Shown: one piece after another, positions 55,401-64,000 of the stretch
How positions within the stretch are numbered: the first letter of the stretch is position 1
Layout: the number at the start of each line of letters is the position of its first letter
Assembly: GCA_027886185.1 (NCBI GenBank)
Contig: WOAB01000595.1
Location: 3,534,001 to 3,598,000, forward strand
Length of the DNA: 64,000 nt
Direction: 5' to 3'
From: Rheum nobile
Taxonomy: Eukaryota > Streptophyta > Magnoliopsida > Caryophyllales > Polygonaceae
Notes under the pieces: model-generated
What the model was told of the DNA's origin: nothing
The model's database searches: none
Seen by the model: the letters and a program-made list of their open reading frames with translations, nothing else
Program-made: the position numbers and the translations under genes

Positions 55401-56044
55401 TGCAATGGCAGTTACACTTACAGCAGTATACCAGGTATGCAAATATTAAGATACAGTCCCAGCATACTTGAATCCTACATAAGTATGAGAAATCGTCATT
55501 TCGTTGACCAAAGTCCAAACTGAGAACACACTGTGGCCACATACTGATGTTGAGCTTGATTGAATGTGTGATTTACGAGAAGCAATTGTATATACCAAAG
55601 GTGAATATGTGTGTGTTTTTACTGTTTTTCTTCTTTCAAGAATAATCAATATGGGTGGGTTGGTTGAGGATTAAAGATCGGGTGGTATCAAATCGGAATC
55701 AAATGGAAGTCGATAAATATGTGCTGTTCTTTCCAGGATATTATTGGTCTAAGAAAAGTCAATTGATAGTATGAAAGAGATGAAGGAAACTCACACAGAT
55801 TCCACATCCTCTGAGAGCTGAAATTTATTGACCAAAGGGAAGGCTTCGGTCTGCATAGCTGAATTTTTGCACAAAGAAAATGAATAACAGAGAAGAAGAC
55901 AGGCTACGAAACAAACAAACAAACAAACAAAGAAAAGGATTTTGGCATGCCTATGATGATGACGATTGTACAGATAGGCTTTCGCTCAGTCTCTGAAACG
56001 AGTGAATCTGCTGCGACTTCATGTTGATCTGCCGGTGGCACCAT
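49442..56044 (-). CDS. MTN: 5'-methylthioadenosine nucleosidase
   Basis: Eight exons can be joined in frame: 56044-55951, 55858-55795, 55390-55299, 54366-54260, 52942-52868, 52206-52132, 51866-51774 and 49639-49442, giving 265 aa, the usual size. ATG at 56044 (MVPPADQHEV) is chosen because an upstream in-frame stretch lacks ATG. The enzyme hydrolyses methylthioadenosine to adenine and methylthioribose in the Yang cycle (cytosol), linked to ethylene, polyamine and nicotianamine synthesis. Active-site residues are visible: Glu in IAMQTEAFPLV, Glu in DMEGAAIA, Asp in AVTDIVDGEKPTAEEF. INAGTSGGFK and STGDSLDMS are family motifs. Intron 1 appears to use a GC donor. Intron 7 holds a hAT derivative and intron 4 a SINE. 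It looks functional. Confidence 0.93.
50310..51145. mobile_element. hAT deletion derivative in MTN intron 7, TSD TGCATAAC
   Basis: Ends are CAGTGTTTAAAAAGGC at 50310 and its complement at 51145, with perfect 8-bp duplications TGCATAAC (50302-50309, 51146-51153). GGCGCGCC-rich subterminal repeats fill the first 150 and last 90 bp. A plus-strand remnant (50766-50885) ends in an acidic tail (EEEEDDLDLD), as many plant hAT transposases do, so this is probably an internally deleted autonomous copy. It adds 0.8 kb to the last intron of the gene. Confidence 0.93.
53589..53606. repeat. TA microsatellite
   Basis: Nine TA repeats in MTN intron 4; a shorter one lies near 53168. Confidence 0.9.
53855..53955 (-). 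mobile_element. Au-like SINE fragment, TSD ATGATGTGGCAATT
   Basis: On the minus strand the 101-bp unit ends in TTGTTGTTGTTG and contains GGGTAAGGGTGCGTACAT and CCCCCAGACCC, signatures of the 3' half of Au-type plant SINEs. The 14-bp direct repeat (53841-53854 and 53956-53969) is perfect, so it was inserted in this 5'-truncated form. It sits in MTN intron 4. Confidence 0.9.
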
Positions 56045-56182
56045 TTTTGGATTCCGAAACCCTCTTTTTCTTATACTTCGTCTACCGCTTCTTCCCACAC
56101 TCTCGCTAGCAAGGTGGAAGAAATGGGATAGAGTAGAAGGAAATCAAGGAATGAAAGCCGCCGGCATTTTTTTACGAAACCG

Positions 56183-56190
56183 ATATATAA
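56183..56190 (-). promoter_or_regulatory. Candidate TATA box of the MTN gene
   Basis: TTATATAT on the minus strand lies about 140 bp upstream of the MTN ATG, directly next to the left end of the long-inverted-repeat element at 56197. Confidence 0.35.
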
Positions 56191-56196
56191 AAAAAA

Positions 56197-57230
56197 GGCA
56201 ATGGCTAAATACACGTGAAAATGGAGCTAAATGGACGCGAAATTACACGCTTAAACTAAGTGTTCGGTTTTACACGCTTAGCTTAAGTGTGTAGGGGTAT
56301 TATTGGCATTTTAAAAAAACAGTTCACAGTTCTTACACGCTTAGCTTAAGCGTGTAGTTTTTTGTTTTTTTTTGAAGTTTAAAAGCACACGCTTATCTTA
56401 GGCGTATAGTATAAAAAAAAAATCCAAAATTGCATTTTTTTTCCATAATCATGTAGAGAATTTCAATACGAGTCCTTACATATAAAATTCGTCCAAAACG
56501 GACATCGTTTACCCCTTCAAAAGCCCAAAAAACGAACCCTTCAACCCGCGCGCGTATCTTTTTCGAACAACCCATCCGTAAGCTTTTATAAGCTTCAATG
56601 GAGGATTTGACAAATTTCTTGGATCCGATTGAAGCCATTAACTATTGGGCATTTAAGAGGACCTTATCATACACGTAATTCCACATTTAATCGGATTGAA
56701 TGTCGATTAAAATCGTAGAATTTTATCCCCAAAGCCATTGTGTCGTCCAAGGGGCCGATTTGAACAAATTCAAAATTGGACCAAATCATCTTCAATTGGA
56801 GGGCATGAACCATAGGGCATTGTTGAGGGTGTCCTAAGATTCAAAATGCCTATAAAATCCACTTCAATCGTTGCCCCAATGCATCCAATTTCGAAGTCAA
56901 AACTCATGAATCCTAAATCCCGTTACCGGTTGTGTCTTGACCGAAATTCGAGCACATGGAAGCTTTATTCTTACAATTGTTGGTACTACTAGCCTTGAAA
57001 ATTGGTCCTTTTTCAAAGCCCTCTCTTTACATCGCCGAAAAAATACCACTTTCATTCAATTTGGAGTTTTTTCGACGAGGTGTCAAGAAGGTATTCCGGC
57101 GGGATTGAATTTGTGCTCATTTTGCGGTTTTTGGGGTATGTTTCATTTGTTTTGTCTTAATCTTGGTTTAATTAATTAATCTAGATTAGTGAAAAATATT
57201 TTAGGATCAATTTGGTGCCCGACATATAAT
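56197..57230 (+). repeat. Left arm of long inverted repeat
   Basis: Complement of 60236-61272 with scattered differences. It includes three CTTAGCTTAAGYGTGTA palindromes at 56275-56415 and a moderately GC-rich body without recognised protein. Confidence 0.85.
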
Positions 57231-60200
57231 ATGTAAGTAATAAGTTTATAATATTTAACCATAATGTTTAACTATAGTATATAAGTAATAAGTATGTAAT
57301 ACTTAATTATAATGCATAACTATACTTTATAACTAATATATTTTGTAATACTTAACTATAATACATAACTATAGTATATAAGTAATAAGTTCATAATACT
57401 TAACCATAATGTGTAACTATAGTATATAAGTAATAAGTTCGTAATACTTAATTATAATGAAATACTATAGTAAATAAGTGTAACTATATGAAATTTCATG
57501 AAGTACTATAGTAAATAAGTCTAAGTATACTAGATTTAATGAAATAGTATAGTACATAAGTATAACTATATGAAATTTAATGAAATACTATAGTATATAA
57601 GTCTAAGTATACTAGTTTAATGAAATACTATAGTATATAAGTTTAAGTATACTAGATTTAATGAAATATTATAGTATATAAGTCTAAGTATACTGGATTT
57701 AATGAAATACTATAGTATATAAGTCTAAGTATACTCGATTTAATGAAATACTATAGTATATAAGTCTAAGTATACTGGATTTAATGAAATACTATAGTAT
57801 ATAAGTGTAACTATATGAAATATAATAAAATACTATAATATATAAGTTTAAGCATACTAGATTTAATGAAATACTATACTATATAAGTGTAACTATATGA
57901 AATATAATAAAATACTATAATATATAAGTTTAAGTGTAACTATATGAAATATAATGAATTACAATAGTACATAAGTGTAACTATATGATATATAATGAAA
58001 TACAATAGTATATAAGTGTAACTATATGAAATATAATAAAATACTATAGTATATAAGTGTAACTATATGAAATATAATAAAATACTATAGTATATAAGTC
58101 TAAGTATACTAGATATAATGAAATACTATAGTATATAAGTATAACTATATGAAATATAATGAAATACTATAGTATATACGTGTAACTATATGAAATATAA
58201 TGAAATACTATAGTATATAAGTCTAAGTATACTAGATTTAATGAAATACTATAGTACATAAGTGTAACTATATGAAATATAATGAATTACAATAGTACAT
58301 AAGTGTAACTATATGATATATAATGAAATACTATAGTATATAAGTGTAACTATATTAAATTTCATGAAATACTATAGTATATAAGTGTAACTATATGAAA
58401 TATAATAAAATACTATAGTATATAAGTCTAAGTATACTAGATTTAATGAAATACTATAGTATATAAGTGTAACTATATGAAATTTCATGAAATACTATAG
58501 TATATAAGTGTAACTATATGAAATATAATAAAATACTATAGTATATAAGTCTAAGTATACTAGATTTAATGAAATACTATAGTATATAAGTGTAATTATA
58601 TGAAATATAATGAATTACAATAGTACATAAGTGTAACTATATGATATATAATGAAATACTATAGTATATAAGTGTAACTATATGAAATTTCATGAAATAC
58701 TATAGTATATAAGTATAACTATATGAAATATAATGAAATACTATAGTATATACGTGTAACTATATGAAATATAATGAAATACTATAGTATATACGTGTAA
58801 CTATATGAAATATAATGAAATACTATATTATATAAGTCTAAATATACTAAATTTAATGAAATACTATAATACATAAGTGTAACTATATGAAATATAATGA
58901 ATTACAATAGTACATAAGTGTAACTATATGATATATAATGAAATACTATAGTATATAAGTGTAACTATATGAAATTTCATGAAATACTATATTATATAAG
59001 TGTAACTATATGAAATATAATAAAATACTATATTATATAAGTCTAAGTATACTAGATTTAATGAAATACTATAGTATATAAGTGTAACTATATGAAATAT
59101 AATGAATTACAATAGTACATAAGTGTAACTATATGATATATAATGAAATACTATAGTATATAAGTGTAACTATATGAAATTTCATGAAATAGTATAGTAT
59201 ATAAGTGTAACTATATGAAATATAATAAAATACTATAGTATATAAGTCTAAGTATAATAGATTTAATGAAATACTATAGTATATAAGTTTAAGTATACTA
59301 GATTTAATGAAATACTATATACTATATAACTGTAACTATATGAAATTTAATAAAATACTATAATATATAAGTTTAAGTATACTATATTTAATGAAATACT
59401 ATACTATATAAGTGTAATTATATGAAATGTAATGAAATACTATAGTACATAAGCGTAACTATATGAAATATAATGAAATACTATAGTATATATGTGTAAC
59501 TATATGAAATTAAATGAAATACTATAGTATATAAGTCTAAGTATACTAGATTTAATGAAATTATAGTATTTTATATAGTTACACTTATGTACTATAGTAT
59601 ATTTCATTACATTTAATATAGTTACACTTATATAGTATAGTATTTCATTAAATCTAGTATACTTAGACTTATATATTATAGTATTTCATTAAATCTAGTA
59701 TACTTAGACTTATATACTATAGTATTTTATTAAATCTAGTATACTTAGACTTATTTACTATAGTACTTCATGAAATTTCATATAGTTATACTTATTTACT
59801 ATAATATTTCATTAAATCTAGTATACTTAGACTTATTTACTATAGTACTTCATGAAATTTCATATAGTTACACTTATTTACTATAGTATTTCATTATAAT
59901 TAAGTATTACGAACTTATTACTTATATACTATAGTTATACATTGTGGTTAAGTATTATGAATTTATTACTTATATACTATAGTTATGTATTATAGTAAGT
60001 ATTACAAAATATATTAGTTATAAAGTATAGTTATGCATTATAATTAAGTATTACGTACTTATTACTTATATACTATAGTTAAACATTATGGTTAAATATT
60101 TATGAATTTATTACTTATATACTATGTATTATAGTTAAATATTATGAACTTATTGCTTACATACTATAGTTACACATTATGGTTAAATATTATAAACTTA

Positions 60201-60235
60201 TTACTTACATATTATATGCCGGGCAACAAATTGAT
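57230..60235. repeat. AT-rich 41-bp tandem array with inverted tail
   Basis: Units of 41 bp (AATGAAATACTATAGTATAT + AAGTCTAAGTATACTAGATTT or AAGTGTAACTATATGAAATAT) run in one orientation from about 57460 to 59560 and in the opposite orientation to about 59900. Outer parts hold a looser repeat of TAATAAGTTCGTAATACTTA. A variant unit (GAATTACAATAGTACATAAG) starts at 57961, 58289, 58617, 58904 and 59109, that is, at steps of 328, 328, 287 and 205 bp (8, 8, 7 and 5 units), which shows higher-order amplification. Confidence 0.93.
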
Positions 60236-61272
60236 CCTAAAATATTTTTTCACTAATCTAGATTAATTAACTTAACCAAGATTAAGACAAAACAAATGAA
60301 AAATATCCCCAAAATCGCAAAATGGGCACAAATTCAATCCCGCCGGAATACCTTCTTGACACATCGTCGGAAAAACTCCAAATTGAATGGAAGTGGTCTT
60401 TTTCCGGCGATGTAAAGAGAGAGCTTTGAAAGAGGACCAATTTTCAAGGCTAGTAGTACCAACAATTGCAAGAATAAAGCTTTCATGTGCTCGAATTTCG
60501 GTCAAGAACAACCGATAACAGGATTTAGGATTCATGAGTTTTGACTTCGAAATTGGATGCATTGGGGCAACGATTGAAGGGAATTTTATAGGCATTTTGA
60601 ATCTTAAGACACCCTCAACAAGGCCCTATGGTTCATGCCCTCCAATTGAAGATGATTTGGTCCAATTTTGAATTTGTTCAAATCGGCCCCTTGAACGACA
60701 CGGTGACTTTGGGGATAAAATTCTACGATTTTAATCGACATTCAATCCGATTAAATGTGGAATTACGTGTATGATAAGGTCCTCTTAAATGCCCAATAGT
60801 TAATGACTTCAATCGGATCCAAGAAATTTGCCAAATCCTCCATTGAAGCTTATAAAAGCTTACGGATGGGCTGTTCGAAGAAGATACGCGCACGGGTTGA
60901 AGGGTTCGTTTTTTGGGCTTTTGGAGGGGCAAACGATGTCCGTTTTGGACGAATTTTATATGTACGGACTCGTATTGAAATTCTCTACATGATTATGGAA
61001 AAAAATGCAATTTTGAGAATTTTTTTTCTTTGGTACTGTACGCCTAAGATAAGCGTCTGTTTTTAAACTTGCAAAAAAAAAAAAAACTACACTCTTAAGC
61101 TAAGCGTGTGGGCACACGCTTAGCTTAAGCGTGTAAGAACTGTGGGCTGTTTTTTTAAAATACCAATAATACCCCTATACGCTTAAGCTAAGCGTGTAAA
61201 ACCGGACGCTTAGCTTAAGCGTGTAGTTTCGCGTCCATTTAGCTCCATTCTCGCGTGTATTTAGTTTGTCCG
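60236..61272 (-). repeat. Right arm of long inverted repeat
   Basis: Inverted partner of 56197-57230, with the same palindromes near 61085-61225 and similar length. Confidence 0.85.
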
Positions 61273-62039
61273 TAAAAAAATATATAAAATTTGTTTCCCA
61301 ATTTTTATTCGGTACCATGACTACTTTATGTATAATTCACGAGATACTAATAGGTTAGATCATTTTCGCGTAGTATTCCAAAACTATTTACACAATTCGG
61401 TAAATACTCTCATGTTTTAGAAACGTTAATTAAACGTTAAATCCATAACAAAAAAATTAAAATCCTTCCTTGGTTTTACCTCCCGATAGTTTTTTGGGTA
61501 AATTCCCGATAGTTTTCTGAGTGCGAAACTAGAGGAGTGCCGACGGTGAGGCATTGGATAGGATAATTTTTGTCACAAATTAAAAAGTTATGCAAAAATG
61601 TGTAAATAAGCCAAATACAGGAGAGGGCCAACTGTGAACATTAGCCTTGTTCTTCAACCTCCAGTCATGAGTTGTAGAGTTGGTTTCAATGGCTGAATTC
61701 ATCCTCGTTTGGGCGCGATCAAATCCCCCGAATAAGCTCGGATTTTCCCCGAGAAGGCAAGCCAGGTCATGCGTACGCGTCGAGTGGTATTTTGTGAAAT
61801 TCAATCAGATTTCGGATCAATTGGGGCCGAATTTTATGCGATTACGAAACTCTCATTATGGGCTACCTCCACACTATAAATTTGAACCCAACCAATTGGG
61901 GCGTGATCAAATCCCCCGAATAAGCTCGGGCTCCTGTCTAAAGTAAGTCTTCTTTTTAATATGAATTCGCATTATGCGGTGAGGTTGGTTGAGGACCCAG
62001 ATAGTTAAAGGAGTTAGTTTTAAAACCTTGTGTGATAAT
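61273..62039. other. No recognisable gene; short direct repeat
   Basis: A 30-bp-scale repeat (GATCAAATCCCCCGAATAAGC) occurs at about 61718 and 61904, 186 bp apart. No gene or transposon terminus was recognised. Confidence 0.5.
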
Positions 62040-62048
62040 TATAAATGT

Positions 62049-63352
62049 GGCGAATTTGCATGGATAGCCTACTTTTTAAAAAAGTTTGTAGAAATACCCC
62101 AAAAACTACAAAATGGCAAAGCATGCCTATTTGGGTATTTTTGCCAAAAAAAATTTATATCCTTTTTCTTTTAAAATAGAAAATATAAATATTTTTTTAT
62201 CTAAAGAAACTCAAACTCAAATGATAAAGTAGTAAACAATATCGTAAATATCGGATTTCTTTTTGTTATTAAATATAGAAATTAAAGTTTATTAAAGATG
62301 GAAAGTATCAAAACATTTTCTTATCTTCCTATTAGTATTTGTTATCAATCCTGACAGTCATCCATTTAACCCTAATCAACCCTAAAACATTAATTTATTC
62401 CTCTTCGTTCCTCCTACACCATTGATTTCATCATATTTGTTGTAGAACAAGCTCGTTCTATTTTGTTGTAGAACAAACTCGTAAGCATCTTACCGGTCTC
62501 CTTTGGTTAACATGTTATCTTAATGAGAGGTAATTCCAAGTTTCCTATATTTGGTAAACAAGACACTTTCCATCTCATAATATTTTGTGTATTTTCATCA
62601 GCCTCCACGTTTATCCTGTCGCTCTTCAACATTTATCTTGTCATCCGAAAATATATTAAATTGGGAAAATAAAATATTTAAGGAAAAAATGAAATATTTA
62701 CCACTAAGTGTGTTTTTTCTCTCTCCTATAATTACGGTTATTAAATATGGAAACAATAAAAAGATTTTGTGGGATCTTTTTAGAAACAGTTTTCCTAAAA
62801 AAACAAAAACGATTTGTAATCTTCACTCACCCTCATCCTAGAAGTATTCTAATTCACCTTAACTAACTCCATTTGTTCATCATCGTTTTTTATTAAAGTC
62901 GTCATCTTTAATTTTCGCCGAAGCAACATGGGTAAGTTTCGTACTGTCACATAGCATATTCTATCTTGTCGATCTTCTCTGTTTTGCATGTAGTATTCAT
63001 GGCGATGAGAGGTAAGGGTAAGGTCGGGGGGGGGGGGAGGAATGGAGTATGGGCTATGAGGATGTTGCAGAGAAGAGGTTGGGAGGTGAGAGCTGCAAAG
63101 AAGAGGATGAAATGAAAGGGGATGAGGTTTAGTAATTTTAGGAATATTATTTTACTTTACTTTTTGTATTTTAAAATTTATTATTATGTTTTTTTAAATG
63201 AATTTAATTATAAATGAAATTAGAATTTGGGTATTTGCTTGCTATAATTTTAGGCATAAATTTAATTATTTTAGGTATTTATACAACATTGAAAAAACTA
63301 TGGTATTTTTACAAAGGTGTTTCTAAAATGGACTATGGGCTACTAATTCTAC
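62049..63352. mobile_element. Non-autonomous MULE-type element, TSD TATAAATGT
   Basis: A perfect 9-bp duplication TATAAATGT (62040-62048, 63353-63361) flanks 1,304 bp whose ends share diverged inverted repeats (left GAATTTGCATGGATAGCC and AGTTTGTAGAAATACC; right, minus strand, GAATTAGTAGCCCATAG and CCTTTGTAAAAATACC). A 12-G run lies near 63028. The interior has no recognised coding sequence; it may contain captured host DNA. Confidence 0.68.
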
Positions 63353-63649
63353 TATAAATGTCCCCAAACAGACATACATAATTTCTATAAGACCCAATCC
63401 ATTGGAGTCTTCTTTTGAATCATATCTCTTTCTAAGTTTCAGTGGAAGTTTTAGTTATATATCGTCTATAAATTTTTATTCGAGAGACAATGATAGTAAC
63501 TGGATGTGACCACTTAAACCTCTCTTAAATACCCTTGTTTAGTCTGTTATTAGACTAACCAACCTTTCTTTTTCCTTGCATGGTTGGCTAGTGTCATCCG
63601 TCTCATACGACATATCAGGTAATTCTAGAGATGGCTCACGGTTCGGCGG

Positions 63650-64000
63650 TGTAATATCCCTCATTTTGTAAGGGTATTTTGGAATTTTCCAACTCCCGTA
63701 CTACAAGTCGGATTAAATTCAGAGAAGTTCGGACATCCTGTAATATGTTTGATCTCTGTAATATTTTTTCTGAGTATTATAAAATACAGTTGATGCATTT
63801 TCGGGGTTAAATAGTCGTTCGTGTACGAATATTTTTAACCCGGGGTTAAGATAATTAACCAAAAGGTAAACCGGTCAAAATAGGGCAAAAATGGCCTTGA
63901 CCGCACCCTGCCGCACCCGCGGTGAAGGCCAAATCTGTGAGGCGGTCAGATGAGGCCACCGCACCCCGCGGCGAGATCTTTTCTGCAGCGTTATCTTCTT
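63650..64000 (+). mobile_element. Start of an LTR, Tekay/Del-like Gypsy (cut by window edge)
   Basis: TGTAATATCCCTCATTTTG resembles the TGTAACACCCC start of Tekay/Del-type Gypsy LTRs. At 63899-63980 it carries two or three CCGCGG-type cassettes (GACCGCACCCTG, GCCGCACCCGCGGTGAAGG, CACCGCACCCCGCGGCG). The 3' boundary, internal region and TSD are outside the window. Confidence 0.6.

Larger units (their letters stand above)
56197..61272. mobile_element. Long-inverted-repeat (foldback or MULE-type) element
   Basis: The ends GGCAATGGCTAAATACACG (56197) and, on the minus strand, GGACAAACTAAATACACG (61272 inward) begin two arms of about 1 kb that stay alignable to about 57230 and 60240 and on into the AT-rich core. 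Flanks TAAAAAAAA and TAAAAAAAT form a plausible 9-bp TSD (8 of 9). Each arm starts with several copies of CACGCTTAGCTTAAGCGTG-like palindromes. No transposase is present. Arm ORFs (for example MASIGSKKFVKSSIEAYKS) occur in both arms and are not known proteins. The element lies about 150 bp upstream of the MTN ATG. Confidence 0.8.

Noticed and set aside
56393..56638. ORFs in the inverted-repeat arms as a captured gene
   Set aside because: Present in both arms but short, without splice structure or recognisable domain; not enough to call a gene.
57230..60235. Centromeric satellite
   Set aside because: The array is only 3 kb, is inside a transposon-like inverted repeat and changes orientation; nothing shows centromere function.

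Overview
The window is nuclear DNA from a flowering plant, almost certainly a eudicot. The evidence is GT-AG introns, plant-specific genes (a LAP5/PKSB-type polyketide synthase and a plant methylthioadenosine nucleosidase), plant transposon lineages (Sirevirus-like Copia, TR-GAG-like Ty3/Gypsy, hAT, CACTA and MULE elements with plant-mobile-domain genes) and an Au-like SINE. No species can be named from the sequence. By eye, transposons make up roughly four fifths of the window.

Layout. 1-4273 is the 3' part of a decayed Copia element with its 3' LTR. 4274-5174 is the end of a CACTA element that seems to interrupt a minus-strand LTR (5175-6722). 6788-9372 is a broken MULE-associated gene split by a solo LTR with a perfect TSD. 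9376-11090 is a local duplication holding a 1.1 kb non-coding hAT element. 12176-12487 is a small hAT MITE. 13316-33596 is one 20.3 kb hAT transposon (8-bp TSD ATTGGATG) that has received a Sirevirus-like Copia element (13441-25635, TSD GGCTA), itself hit by a solo LTR (13890-15429, TSD GAAAG), and a 3.4 kb CACTA element carrying captured host exons (27010-30368, TSD ATA). About 34068-47248 is a decayed MULE with a plant-mobile-domain gene on + and a FAR1-like transposase gene on -. Each of these is split by an LTR insertion: a 6.9 kb Ty3/Gypsy gag-only element (36434-43363, TSD GCAAG) and a 1.2 kb TG...CA insertion (44022-45235, TSD TGTCT).

Two apparently intact host genes follow, both on the minus strand. 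The LAP5/PKSB-like type III polyketide synthase (two exons, 387 aa) should act in sporopollenin precursor synthesis in anthers. The 5'-methylthioadenosine nucleosidase (eight exons, 265 aa) acts in the Yang cycle. The MTN gene has a hAT derivative and a SINE in its introns, and a 5 kb long-inverted-repeat element begins about 150 bp upstream of its ATG. That element (56197-61272) has arms of about 1 kb around a 41-bp AT-rich array with 328-bp higher-order periodicity. A 1.3 kb MULE-type element (62049-63352) and the start of another LTR (63650 to the edge) close the window.

The most unusual pattern is that unrelated elements carry clusters of short, imperfectly palindromic, CpG-containing cassettes of roughly 15-24 bp. 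CCGCGG-centred cassettes occur in a Copia LTR, in both LTRs and the gag reading frame of the Gypsy element, and in the LTR at the right edge. GGCGACCGCC cassettes occur in two other LTRs. A CACGGTTTGTGACAAACCGTG-type array occurs in a fourth LTR type, and TCCGTCACGGA cassettes occur four times in the MULE. The two LTRs of the Gypsy element differ by exactly one cassette, so these units turn over quickly.
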